Assembly: GCF_000265525.1 (NCBI RefSeq) | Contig: NC_018015.1 | Coordinates: 558,001 to 622,000, forward strand | Source of the DNA: Thermococcus cleftensis | GTDB taxonomy: Archaea; Methanobacteriota_B; Thermococci; Thermococcales; Thermococcaceae | Length of the DNA: 64,000 nucleotides | Reading direction: 5' to 3' | Shown: positions 37,201 to 44,648 of the stretch, in pieces | Position numbering within the stretch: the stretch's first letter is position 1 | How the letters are laid out: the number at the start of each line of letters is the position of its first letter | The notes under the pieces: generated by a model | Seen by the model: only the letters and a program-made list of their open reading frames with translations | Databases searched by the model: none | Told to the model about the DNA's origin: nothing | Position numbers and translations under genes: made by a program

Positions 37201-40200
37201 TACATACTTGACATCTTGCCGTCCACTTGGAAGATCAAACTGACTCCTGAGGAGAAAAGAGAGCTGAAGGCCGAAGTTCTTAAGAGATTTAAGAGCCTCG
37301 CTGAGTTCAACAGGAAGTACAACGTTTCGAGGGATTCCCTCTCCGGAAAGGGCTCTATAAGTGTTGGAAAGTTCAGGAAGATACTTCGTAAGCTGGGAAT
37401 CTATGATGAATGGCGCGAGAGGCCCCTAACGTATGGTCCGAACTATCGCAGGGAGCGCCTTAAAGTCGCGTACATAACCCCCGAACTCGCTTATTTCCTC
37501 GGCTTCCTTTACGGGGACGGGTGGATAAAACGGGACGGCTCGAAGGTTCACGTTCGCATAGTACAGTCAAAGGTACATAACCGGCAGATTGAGAACCTAA
37601 GGCGAGCCTTCAAGAGCTTCTACGATGGACAGCTGAGGGAGTACGAAAGGACCACGAGAAGCGAACTGGCGGGCAACGAGATAGAGAGCAACACGATTAC
37701 GTTCCACGTCAGCTCACCATTGCTCGCGTACCTCTACGAATACATTACCAAAGACAACTTCAGGAATGCATTCTCCTTGGACGACGAGGCCCTGAAGGCC
37801 TTTATCGCTGGGGCCTTGGACTCGGACGGCTGTGTGTCAATCAAGAGTAGCAAGAGGGGAAGTGTTGTTCACGTTGAGTTTCTGCTTTCGAACGACCTGG
37901 AGATGGACAGGGCCTTTGCACTCCTGCTCCGCAGGTTTGACGTATACGCACGCATTGTCCCTGGAAAGGGTGTGAATAGGATTCAGATAACAGGAAGAGA
38001 AGATGTAACAAACCTCCTTAACGCGATTAGGGCGTACAGCGTCAAGATTAAGGAAATACCCGTCAAAAAGCATCTCGTCTCGTCGAAGAGCGATAAAGTT
38101 CCCGCCGAACCCGTGAGTAGAATCGCAAGGGACATCATCGAAAGTGTCCCGGCTAAGCTACTACAGGAGCGGGGACTGTGGAGCACCGTTTATTCCTACG
38201 CCAAGGGCAGGTACCAGCCCAGCAGGATTCAGCTGAAAAAGCTCGTGGAGAAGCTCGGCGATGTTCTGAGTCCAGAAATCAGGATTAAGCTTGAAGTCCT
38301 CGCTACGAGGGATTACTTCCTCGATGAAATCGTCTCCATCGAGCGCATTCCCTACGATGGCTACGTCTACGACCTCTATGTGCCGGGCGAGCACAACTTC
38401 CTGGCCGAGGGAATCATAGTCCACAACTGCATTGACGAGTTCGACAAGATGAGCGACAGGGATAGGAGCGCCATACACGAGGCACTGGAGCAGCAGAGCT
38501 ACCACCACGACTTCGAGCTTCTCTTAGCCGACGGCAGGAAGGTCAAGATAGGCGAGCTGGTCGATTCGCTCATCGAGGCCAACCGCGACCGGGTAATCCT
38601 CGGTAAAGACACCGAGATTCTGCCCGTTGATAACGTTTACGTTTTGGCCTACGACCTTGAGAGGAAGGAAATCGTCAGGGTCAAGGCCGACCGCGTGAGC
38701 AGGCACAAGGCTCCTGAGAAGTTCATAAGGCTGAGGTTCTCCAACGGAAGAGAGATCACTGTGACGCCGGAGCACCCGATAATGGTGTGGGAGAACGGGG
38801 AGATAAAGGAGAAGCCGGCCGCAAAAATTGAAATCCGCGATATCGTCCTCGGCGTTTCGAGGTATCCGCTGGAACTGCCCGAGGTGGAAGGGAGACGGTT
38901 CAGGGAGCGCAAAACCGCTGAGGACCGTCAGGACTACCTCTACTCCCTGGGTAAGGTCTCGAGGGTAAAGCGCGTCGCCGGAAGGCACGTTGTTGAAATC
39001 TCCGAGAGAAGGTTTCCAAAGGAAATAGTGAGCCATCTCAAGAAGGCCGCGAGGGTTCTCGGGGTCGTTCAGCTGCCGGAGGAACGGGCAAAGCTCTCAC
39101 GGCCTCTGGTCGGGGAGAGAGTTCTCAGGCCGTACCTCAACAGGGTCATGGAGAGGATCGCCCTGCTGGAGAGCCTCGCCGAGAGCGACCCGGCGGAGGC
39201 CGTTGAGCTACTGCCCAGGAGCAGGGTTTACGCCCTCACCGGGGTAACCGTTGATCACCTCAAAAAGAGGGCCGTGACGGGCGACAGGTGGGCGGTCTCG
39301 ACCATAAGGCTCCTCGTAAAGAACCTGCTCGAACAGGCTAAGGGGCATCTGGAAAGGTTCATGGAGTACTGGGACGGCAACGTGAACTTCCTGACGGTCA
39401 TCAAGGTCAAGGAGGTTCCAAACGACCGCTGGGAGTGGGTCTACGACGTAACCGTCGAGCCGTACCACCTCTTCGTCTCCCACGGGCTGGTTCTACACAA
39501 CACGATAAGCATCTCCAAGGCCGGAATAACGGCCACCCTGAACTCCAGGACCACCGTCATCGCCGCCGCGAACCCCAAGTACGGCCGCTTCAACCGCCAC
39601 AAGAGCCTCCCCGAGCAGCTCGACCTTCCACCCACACTGTTGAGCCGTTTCGACCTCATCTTCCTCCTCCTGGACGAGCCGGACGAGAAGGTCGACGCGA
39701 GCATAGCGGAGCACATACTCAAGGTCCGCAGGGGAGAGGCTGAGGTCGTGACGCCGAAGATACCCTACGACCTGCTCAAGAAGTACATCGCCTACGCGAG
39801 GAAGAACGTCCACCCCGTGCTGAGCAGGGAAGCTATGGACGAGATAAAGCGCTACTACGTCAGAATGAGGAAGGGCTTCAAGCGCTCCGGCGAGGAGGAG
39901 GGAGTCCAGCCGATACCGGTCACGGCGAGGCAACTGGAGGCTCTGATAAGGCTCAGCGAGGCCCACGCAAGAATGAGGCTGAGCGAGACGGTAACGCGGG
40001 AAGATGCCAGGGCGGCGATTCAGATAATCGAGGAGATGATAAGGAAGATAGCGACCGACGAGGAGGGAACGCTTGACATCTCGATACTCGAGGTCGGAAA
40101 GAGCTCCCGGAAGATAAACAAGATAGACAGACTCATCGACATAATAAAGAACCTCGAGTCGGAGGGCGAGTTCGGAGCGCCGGAGGACAAGGTGATCGAA

Positions 40201-40314
40201 GCGGCGAAGCAGGCGGGCATAGGCTCTGAGAACGAGGTGAAGAAACTCCTGAGCGACCTCAAGCGCGATGCCAGAATTTACGAGCCGAGGGCGGGCTTCT
40301 ACAAGGTCCTCTAA
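34240..40314 (+). CDS. mcm: Replicative MCM helicase containing three inteins
   Basis: 2024-residue precursor; removing the inteins leaves about 683 residues of MCM, which unwinds DNA at the fork. N-terminal domain with zinc site CKDCGNEM ... CDACGSRN (about residues 142-170). Walker A is GDPGVAK/S, Walker B CIDEFDKM, sensor region AAANPKYG, arginine finger SRFDLIF, and a C-terminal winged-helix domain (LDISILEVGKSSRKINKIDR onward). Inteins interrupt Walker A after Lys, the segment before Walker B (GGFA/CIDEF), and EALEQQ/TISIS after Walker B. All insertion points are in catalytic motifs, so the enzyme needs protein splicing to work. ATG overlaps the GINS stop. Confidence 0.97.
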   Translation: MDREEMIERYARFLREYVDDDGKEVYLNKLKDLLTVTPKRSLAIDWTHLNSFDPELAGELIENPEESILAAEDAIQIILREPPLLVEREFKVHARFYNLPHTLLVKELGSEHINRLIQVEGIITRVSEVKPFVEKAVFVCKDCGNEMVRLQRPYENLVKPAKCDACGSRNIELDVEKSRFINFQSFRLQDRPESLKGGQMPRFVDAILLDDMVDTALPGDRVLVTGILRVILEQKDKRPIFKKVLEVNHIEQLSKEIEELEISPEDEQKIRELAKRKDIVDAIVDSIAPAIWGHRTVKKGIALALFGGVQRTLPDGTKLRGESHVLLVGDPGVAKCVDYHTKVLLADGSLREIGDVVEEAVRRAEEEGKLKKVDDGFYAPIDLELYALDAKTLKVRKVRANIAWKRTAPERMYRIRTASGREIRVTPTHPFFTFEDGQFRTRKAEELKEGCFIAVPRAIPAGGRPVKLSEVPIEKPKTAKSRLQLPEFADEEFWYVIGLLTGEGYTQKRGSSATVYFTNNDDRLIEKVYEYFKKIGLNPTIRDPHKGKTAKEVYASGIELYQLMKWLGIAQNLSEKKVPPQLFGARLEDVKAFLRGYFDAEATVDRKRPKITVVSASEELLKGVQHLLLRFGIKSQLHETRSRATNGRMKTARKYYRLFITGEDAVRFKELIGLEVSRKHKILEQVTQGMKPNTNVDIVPGVGKLLWKLRSEAGLTQKQMGINRSTYMHYERGDRLPSREKLKIVVEALKQHLSESKELKVLELLASSDIFWDRVVEIEEYNPEHPWVYDLQVPEHHNFIANDIFVHNSQLLRYVANLAPRAIYTSGKSSSAAGLTAAAVRDEFTGSWVLEAGVLVLADGGFACLHPDSRVLADGKYVRIEDLFELEKSYKALSDGQVVDIQEKEMGVTALDLGSMRTKASTATIIRRKPWKGELLRLKFRSGNEVTLTPDHLLIDGQTLEWKEAEKFRVGDKVVAPLKLPSVRNRVYILDILPSTWKIKLTPEEKRELKAEVLKRFKSLAEFNRKYNVSRDSLSGKGSISVGKFRKILRKLGIYDEWRERPLTYGPNYRRERLKVAYITPELAYFLGFLYGDGWIKRDGSKVHVRIVQSKVHNRQIENLRRAFKSFYDGQLREYERTTRSELAGNEIESNTITFHVSSPLLAYLYEYITKDNFRNAFSLDDEALKAFIAGALDSDGCVSIKSSKRGSVVHVEFLLSNDLEMDRAFALLLRRFDVYARIVPGKGVNRIQITGREDVTNLLNAIRAYSVKIKEIPVKKHLVSSKSDKVPAEPVSRIARDIIESVPAKLLQERGLWSTVYSYAKGRYQPSRIQLKKLVEKLGDVLSPEIRIKLEVLATRDYFLDEIVSIERIPYDGYVYDLYVPGEHNFLAEGIIVHNCIDEFDKMSDRDRSAIHEALEQQSYHHDFELLLADGRKVKIGELVDSLIEANRDRVILGKDTEILPVDNVYVLAYDLERKEIVRVKADRVSRHKAPEKFIRLRFSNGREITVTPEHPIMVWENGEIKEKPAAKIEIRDIVLGVSRYPLELPEVEGRRFRERKTAEDRQDYLYSLGKVSRVKRVAGRHVVEISERRFPKEIVSHLKKAARVLGVVQLPEERAKLSRPLVGERVLRPYLNRVMERIALLESLAESDPAEAVELLPRSRVYALTGVTVDHLKKRAVTGDRWAVSTIRLLVKNLLEQAKGHLERFMEYWDGNVNFLTVIKVKEVPNDRWEWVYDVTVEPYHLFVSHGLVLHNTISISKAGITATLNSRTTVIAAANPKYGRFNRHKSLPEQLDLPPTLLSRFDLIFLLLDEPDEKVDASIAEHILKVRRGEAEVVTPKIPYDLLKKYIAYARKNVHPVLSREAMDEIKRYYVRMRKGFKRSGEEEGVQPIPVTARQLEALIRLSEAHARMRLSETVTREDARAAIQIIEEMIRKIATDEEGTLDISILEVGKSSRKINKIDRLIDIIKNLESEGEFGAPEDKVIEAAKQAGIGSENEVKKLLSDLKRDARIYEPRAGFYKVL
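35245..36663 (+). mobile_element. MCM intein 1 (LAGLIDADG homing-endonuclease type)
   Basis: 473 residues from Cys336 to Asn808 of the precursor, inserted between Lys and Ser of Walker A. Splicing block A is CVDYHTKVLLADGSLREIG; block B VTPTHPFFTF; blocks F/G VYDLQVPEHHNFIANDIFVH followed by N/S. Two dodecapeptide motifs, VIGLLTGEGYT and LRGYFDAEA, mark a homing endonuclease. Near the C-terminal side sits a Cro/C1-like helix-turn-helix segment (LWKLRSEAGLTQKQMGI). The DNA is visibly richer in A and T than the exteins. Confidence 0.93.
36829..38427 (+). mobile_element. MCM intein 2 (LAGLIDADG homing-endonuclease type)
   Basis: 533 residues from Cys864 to Asn1396, inserted between Ala and Cys of GGFA/CIDEF. 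Block A CLHPDSRVLADGKYVRIEDL, block B VTLTPDHLLIDG, endonuclease motifs YFLGFLYGDGWI and FIAGALDSDGCV, C-terminal VYDLYVPGEHNFLAEGIIVH then N/C. All residues needed for class 1 splicing are present. Confidence 0.94.
38497..39501 (+). other. MCM intein 3 (Ser-type, no recognisable LAGLIDADG motif)
   Basis: 335 residues from Ser1420 to Asn1754, inserted in EALEQQ/TISISKAG. Block A begins SYHHDFELLLADGRKVKIGE, block B is ITVTPEHPIMVW, and blocks F/G are WVYDVTVEPYHLFVSHGLVL then HN/T. It starts with Ser and is followed by Thr, so it uses oxygen nucleophiles. The roughly 170 residues between the splicing halves (PLELPEVEGRR to AKGHLERFMEY) show no dodecapeptide motif and may be a degenerate or different linker domain. 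Confidence 0.88.
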
Positions 40315-40334
40315 CCGGCCCGCCGTTTCCAAAA

Positions 40335-40375
40335 GGTTATAAACGCCCCGTGATAGTTAAGATGGAGGTGAGAGC
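40335..40375 (+). promoter_or_regulatory. aIF2-beta promoter and ribosome binding site
   Basis: TATA box AGGTTATAAACG at about 40337-40348, then GGAGGTGA 4 nt before ATG 40376. The gene probably has its own transcript in addition to any read-through from mcm. Confidence 0.6.
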
Positions 40376-40807
40376 ATGAGCGAGAAGAAGGTTGATTTTT
40401 ACGATTTCGAGGGCTTACTCGACAAGGCTTACGATGAGCTGCCCGAGAACGTCAAGCATCACACTTCCCGTTTCGAGGTTCCTCCGGCACAGGTCACGAT
40501 AGCCGGAAACAGGACCATAATCGAGAACTTCGTGGACATAGCAGAGGCGATGAACCGCGATCCAAACCACCTGCTCAAGTTCATTCTGCGCGAGGTCGCA
40601 ACGGCAGGAACCCTCGAGGGCAGGCGTGTCGTCCTCCAGGGACGCTTTACGCCGTACCTCATAGCGAACAAGATGAAGAAGTACCTCAGGGACTACGTCA
40701 TCTGCCCTGTCTGCGGCAGTCCGGACACCAAGATCATCAAGCGCGGCCGCTTCCACTTCCTCAAGTGCGAGGCCTGTGGAGCCGAAACGCCCATACAGCA
40801 CCTTTGA
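40376..40807 (+). CDS. Translation initiation factor aIF2 beta subunit
   Basis: 143-residue subunit of the heterotrimer that brings initiator tRNA to the ribosome. Helical N-terminus that binds the gamma subunit ([17 protein letters not shown]), central alpha-beta domain ([20 protein letters not shown]), and C-terminal zinc ribbon [11 protein letters not shown] ... [11 protein letters not shown]. Length is typical for archaea. Confidence 0.95.
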   Translation: MSEKKVDFYDFEGLLDKAYDELPENVKHHTSRFEVPPAQVTIAGNRTIIENFVDIAEAMNRDPNHLLKFILREVATAGTLEGRRVVLQGRFTPYLIANKMKKYLRDYVICPVCGSPDTKIIKRGRFHFLKCEACGAETPIQHL

Positions 40808-40867
40808 ACCCTCTTTCATTCATTTTCCCTGCACGACTGTGCACATCTTTTCTTTGGAGGCCCTAAC

Positions 40868-40938
40868 GGGTTTGAAAACCCTTTTAAACTTTACAAACTA
40901 CAAGTGCCAGGCACCCAAGTCACCAAGGGGGAGTTCTC
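40868..40938 (+). promoter_or_regulatory. Promoter of the methylmalonyl-CoA decarboxylase operon
   Basis: TATA box CTTTTAAACTT at about 40881-40891. A perfect GGGTTT-ga-AAACCC repeat (40868-40881) abuts it upstream. A GTGCC-A-GGCAC palindrome (40904-40914) covers the expected start near 40911. GGGGGAG stands 5 nt before ATG 40939. Confidence 0.55.
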
Positions 40939-42507
40939 ATGAGCATGGAGGAAAAGGTCAATGAGCTGTATGAGAGGAAGAAGAAGATTCTGGAAATGGG
41001 CGGCGAAAAGGCCGTTGAAAAGCAGCACGCCAAGGGCAAGCTGACGGCGAGGGAGAGGATAGAGAAGCTCCTCGACCCGGGAAGCTTCGTTGAAATAGGA
41101 GCCTTCGTGAGGCACCGCGGAACCGAGTTCGGAATGGACAAGAAGGAACTGCCGGCAGATGGAGTCATCACCGGCTATGGAACCATCGACGGCCGTTTGG
41201 TTTTCGTCTACGCCCAGGACTTCACCGTGATGGGCGGTTCGCTCGGCGAGATGCACGCGGCGAAGATAAAGCGCGTAATGGAGCTGGCACTCGAAGCGGG
41301 AGCACCGATAATCGGCCTCAACGACTCCGGCGGAGCCAGGATTCAGGAGGGCGTCGATTCCCTCAAGGGCTACGGCGAGATTTTCAAGATGAACACGATT
41401 CTCAGCGGTGTGGTTCCGCAGATCACAGCCATCATGGGGCCCTGCGCCGGTGGAGCCGTTTACAGCCCGGCGATAGGAGACTTCATTCTGATGGTGGACA
41501 ACCCGGCGAGCTTCATGTTCATCACCGGCCCGCAGGTCGTTAAAGCCGTTACCGGCGTCGAGGTCACCCCGACCCAGCTCGGCGGTGCCATGGTTCACGC
41601 CCAGCGCGCCGGACAGGCCCACCTCGTGGGCAAGAGCGATGAGGAGGTTCTGGCGCTTATAAGGCGTCTCGTGAGCTACCTGCCCTCAAACAACATGGAG
41701 AAGCCGCCGCGCGTTAAGACGAACGATCTGCCCTTCAGGAAGACAGAGAACCTCTACTCCATAGTTCCCGACGACCCGAACAAGGGCTACGACGTGAGGG
41801 GGGTCATCTACGAGATAGTGGACAGGGACGAGAACGGCAACCCGGACTTCCTGGAAATCCTCCCCTACTTCGCCCCCAACGCCGTGGTTGGCTTCGGCAG
41901 AATGAACGGCCAGACCGTCGGCATAGTGGCCAACAACCCGATACACTTCGCCGGCGTCCTCGACATTGACTCAAGCGACAAGATAGCGAGGTTCGTTAGA
42001 ACCTGCGACGCCTTCAACATTCCGATAGTCACGCTCGTGGACGTTCCGGGCTACCTGCCGGGCACCCAGCAGGAGTACGGCGGAATAATCAGGCACGGCG
42101 CGAAGGTCCTTTACGCCTACGCGGAAGCGACGGTTCCGATGGTCACCGTAATCCTCAGGAAGGCCTACGGAGGTGCCTATCTCGCGATGGGAAGCAAGCA
42201 CCTCGGCGCCGACTTCGTGTTCGCCTGGCCGACGGCCGAGATAGCCGTCATGGGGCCAGAGGGAGCGGCGAACATCATATTCAGGAAGGAAATCGCTGCT
42301 GCCGAGAATCCCGAGGAGGTTCGCCAGCAGAAGATTGCCGAGTACCGCGAGAAGTTCGCCAACCCCTACGTTGCCGCTGCAAGAGGTTACATAGACGACG
42401 TTATAGACCCGGCCGAGACGAGGGCAAAGGTGATTATGGCGCTCGAAGCCCTCGAGAGCAAGCGCGTCAAGCTCCCGCCGAAGAAGCACGGCAACATACC
42501 GCTGTGA
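40939..42507 (+). CDS. mmdA: Methylmalonyl-CoA decarboxylase alpha subunit (carboxyltransferase)
   Basis: 522-residue biotin-dependent carboxyltransferase of the PCC-beta/MmdA family; it moves CO2 from (S)-methylmalonyl-CoA to biotin. N-terminal GKLTARERIEKLLDPGSFVE, oxyanion-hole segments LNDSGGARIQEGVDSLKGYG and MGPCAGGAVYSPAIGDFI, C-terminal VDVPGYLPGTQQEYGGIIRH and RKAYGGAYLAMGSKHLGAD are diagnostic. The neighbouring genes for a small membrane subunit, biotin carrier and Na+-pump beta subunit favour decarboxylase over acyl-CoA carboxylase, although archaeal subunits can serve both. Confidence 0.92.
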   Translation: MSMEEKVNELYERKKKILEMGGEKAVEKQHAKGKLTARERIEKLLDPGSFVEIGAFVRHRGTEFGMDKKELPADGVITGYGTIDGRLVFVYAQDFTVMGGSLGEMHAAKIKRVMELALEAGAPIIGLNDSGGARIQEGVDSLKGYGEIFKMNTILSGVVPQITAIMGPCAGGAVYSPAIGDFILMVDNPASFMFITGPQVVKAVTGVEVTPTQLGGAMVHAQRAGQAHLVGKSDEEVLALIRRLVSYLPSNNMEKPPRVKTNDLPFRKTENLYSIVPDDPNKGYDVRGVIYEIVDRDENGNPDFLEILPYFAPNAVVGFGRMNGQTVGIVANNPIHFAGVLDIDSSDKIARFVRTCDAFNIPIVTLVDVPGYLPGTQQEYGGIIRHGAKVLYAYAEATVPMVTVILRKAYGGAYLAMGSKHLGADFVFAWPTAEIAVMGPEGAANIIFRKEIAAAENPEEVRQQKIAEYREKFANPYVAAARGYIDDVIDPAETRAKVIMALEALESKRVKLPPKKHGNIPL

Positions 42508-42516
42508 GGTGGAAGT

Positions 42517-42885
42517 ATGAGCGAGTTCATGGAAGGGCTTAACCTGACCGTCCTGGGAGTTACGATAGTCTTCATGGTGCTCAGCATACTGGCGGTGGTG
42601 CTCTACGCCGTCGGCTGGATCGAGAGAAGGCTGGTGGAGAGGGAAAAGCCGGCTCCCTCGCCTGCCCCCACTCCCTCTCCAGTGGAGAAGGAGGATAAGC
42701 CAGTCATACCCCCGAGGGACTTGGCCGTTATAACCGCGGCGATACTGGCCTACACGGCGGAGAAGGCTTCACAGCTCAGGCCCCTGCCGTTTAAGAGGAA
42801 GATTTCCGACGCCTGGCGCCTCTACGGCGTCCAGAGCCAGATGGAGGAAGTTGAGGACTTCAATTACGAAATGGGGAAGTGGTGA
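42517..42885 (+). CDS. Sodium-pump decarboxylase delta/gamma-type small membrane subunit
   Basis: 122 residues. One N-terminal transmembrane helix (LTVLGVTIVFMVLSILAVVL), a Pro/Ala-rich linker (PAPSPAPTPSPVEKEDKP) and a helical tail with the RKISDAWRLYGVQSQMEEVE segment. This is the OadG/MmdD layout, a subunit that links the carboxyltransferase to the membrane beta subunit. 9 nt after mmdA. Confidence 0.85.
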   Translation: MSEFMEGLNLTVLGVTIVFMVLSILAVVLYAVGWIERRLVEREKPAPSPAPTPSPVEKEDKPVIPPRDLAVITAAILAYTAEKASQLRPLPFKRKISDAWRLYGVQSQMEEVEDFNYEMGKW

Positions 42886-42887
42886 AG

Positions 42888-43355
42888 ATGGCGAAGGTTA
42901 AGGTCATCGTTGATGGTGTTGAGTACGAGGTGGAAGTTGAGGAACTCGGAGCGGGACGCTTCAAGGTCGCCTTTGAGGACAGGGAGTACACGGTAGAGGC
43001 CAAGGGACTGGGGATAGATGCCAGTGCCCTCAGTTCAGCGAGCGCCGCCGTTCCAGCGGTTCCAAGCGCCCCAACCGCGCCGAGCGTCCCTGCCCCCGCC
43101 CCAGCCCCGGCTCCAGCCGTTTCCGCTCCGGCTCCCCCCGGTGAGGGTGTTGTCACCGCCCCAATGCCGGGCAAGATTCTTAGAATACTCGTCAAGGAGG
43201 GCGAGAAAGTCAAGACCGGCCAGGGATTGGTCGTCCTGGAAGCAATGAAGATGGAGAACGAGATTCCCGCTCCAAAGGACGGAGTGATCAAGAAAATCCT
43301 CGTCAAGGAAGGCGACACCGTCGACACCGGACAAGCACTAATAGAACTCGGGTGA
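42888..43355 (+). CDS. mmdC: Biotin carboxyl carrier protein (decarboxylase gamma subunit)
   Basis: 155 residues: N-terminal beta domain (KVKVIVDGVEYEVEVEEL), an Ala/Pro-rich flexible linker (about residues 50-85) and a C-terminal biotinyl domain with the biotinylated Lys about residue 119 in LEAMKMENEI. It carries CO2 from the carboxyltransferase to the membrane subunit. Start 42888 follows GTGGTGAAG; the stop of the preceding gene overlaps. Confidence 0.93.
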   Translation: MAKVKVIVDGVEYEVEVEELGAGRFKVAFEDREYTVEAKGLGIDASALSSASAAVPAVPSAPTAPSVPAPAPAPAPAVSAPAPPGEGVVTAPMPGKILRILVKEGEKVKTGQGLVVLEAMKMENEIPAPKDGVIKKILVKEGDTVDTGQALIELG

Positions 43356-43361
43356 GGACAG

Positions 43362-44567
43362 ATGGCGGGACTGGTGGAATCGATAATAGCGTTCTTCCAG
43401 GGAATGGGGCTGCTCAACCTCAGCTGGGGCAACGTGGTGATGATAGCCGTCGGTCTGGCGCTCGTCTACTTGGCCATACGCTACGAGATGGAGCCCCTAC
43501 TGCTCCTCCCGATAGGCATAAGCGCCGTGCTGGTGAACATACCCCTCGGCCACCTGGCCAACTGGCCCATAGCCCCGAACCTGCCGGAGAACATAGCGGA
43601 CAACATCTTCGCAACGCTGAGCTATCTCAACCAGCAATACGGGCCTCCTGGCATCTTCGACATAATCTACTACACCCTCATCAGGACGGAAATAGTGCCG
43701 CTCCTGATATTCTTCGGTCTTGGAGCCATGACCGACTTCGGGCCGATGATAGCCGACCCGAAGACGGCGCTCATGGGTGCGGCGGCGCAGATAGGTGTGT
43801 TCATAGCTATGCTCACCGCCCTCGCCTTGGGCTTTAACCTCCACCAGGCTGCTTCGATAGGAATCATCGGCGGCGCCGACGGGCCGACGACGATATACCT
43901 CACCACGAAGCTCGCGCCCGAGATACTGGGAGCGACGGCGGTTGCTGCGTACTCCTACATGAGCCTCGTTCCGCTCATTCAACCGCCCATCATCAGGGCC
44001 CTCACCACCAGGGAGGAGAGAAAAATCAGAATGGAGCAGCTCAGGCCCGTGTCAAAGAGGGAGAAGATAATATTCCCGATAATCAGCATGATCGTCATCA
44101 GCCTTCTCGTTCCGAGCGCCGCCCCGCTCGTTGGAATGCTGATGATAGGCAACCTCTTCCGCGAGAGCGGCGTCGTCGAGAGACTCAGCAAGGCCGCCCA
44201 GGAGGAGCTCATGAACATTGTCACCATCTTCCTCGGCCTCGGCGTCGGTTCGACGATGCGCGCCGACAGCTTCCTTACTCAGGAGACCCTGATGATCCTC
44301 GGCCTTGGAATAGTCGCCTTCGCCAGCGCCACCGCTGGAGGAGTGCTCTTCGGTAAGCTCATGATGAAGCTCTCAGGAGGCAAGATAAACCCGATGATAG
44401 GCGCCGCTGGAGTTTCAGCGGTTCCGATGTCCGCAAGGGTTGTCCAGAGAATGGCCAGCGAGGAGGACCCGGGGAACTTCATACTCATGCACGCGATGGG
44501 TCCGAACGTCGCCGGCGTTATCGGAACGGCCGTGGCCGCGGGAGTTTTCCTGGCGGTTCTCGGGTGA
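43362..44567 (+). CDS. mmdB: Na+-translocating decarboxylase beta subunit
   Basis: 401-residue integral membrane protein of the OadB/MmdB/GcdB family that decarboxylates carboxybiotin and exports Na+. About nine to eleven hydrophobic segments. The ion-pathway signatures GLGAMTDFGPMIADPKTA and GIIGGADGPTTIYLTTKL are intact, as is GVSAVPMSARVVQRMASEED near the C-terminus. Last gene of the four-gene operon, which would couple methylmalonyl-CoA decarboxylation to a sodium gradient. Confidence 0.94.
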   Translation: MAGLVESIIAFFQGMGLLNLSWGNVVMIAVGLALVYLAIRYEMEPLLLLPIGISAVLVNIPLGHLANWPIAPNLPENIADNIFATLSYLNQQYGPPGIFDIIYYTLIRTEIVPLLIFFGLGAMTDFGPMIADPKTALMGAAAQIGVFIAMLTALALGFNLHQAASIGIIGGADGPTTIYLTTKLAPEILGATAVAAYSYMSLVPLIQPPIIRALTTREERKIRMEQLRPVSKREKIIFPIISMIVISLLVPSAAPLVGMLMIGNLFRESGVVERLSKAAQEELMNIVTIFLGLGVGSTMRADSFLTQETLMILGLGIVAFASATAGGVLFGKLMMKLSGGKINPMIGAAGVSAVPMSARVVQRMASEEDPGNFILMHAMGPNVAGVIGTAVAAGVFLAVLG

Positions 44568-44600
44568 CTTTCTACCTTTTTGTCAATTTTTGAATGAAAA

Positions 44601-44648
44601 GCTTAAAATAGGAGAAGGGCGCTTTAACTTAAAGCGGTGGTGAAGAAA
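44601..44648 (+). promoter_or_regulatory. CBS-protein promoter with perfect inverted repeat
   Basis: TATA-like GCTTAAAATAGG at 44601-44612. The expected start near 44632 lies in CGCTTTAA-c-TTAAAGCG (44620-44636), a perfect 8-bp inverted repeat that ends next to the GGTGGTGA ribosome binding site. Confidence 0.6.
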
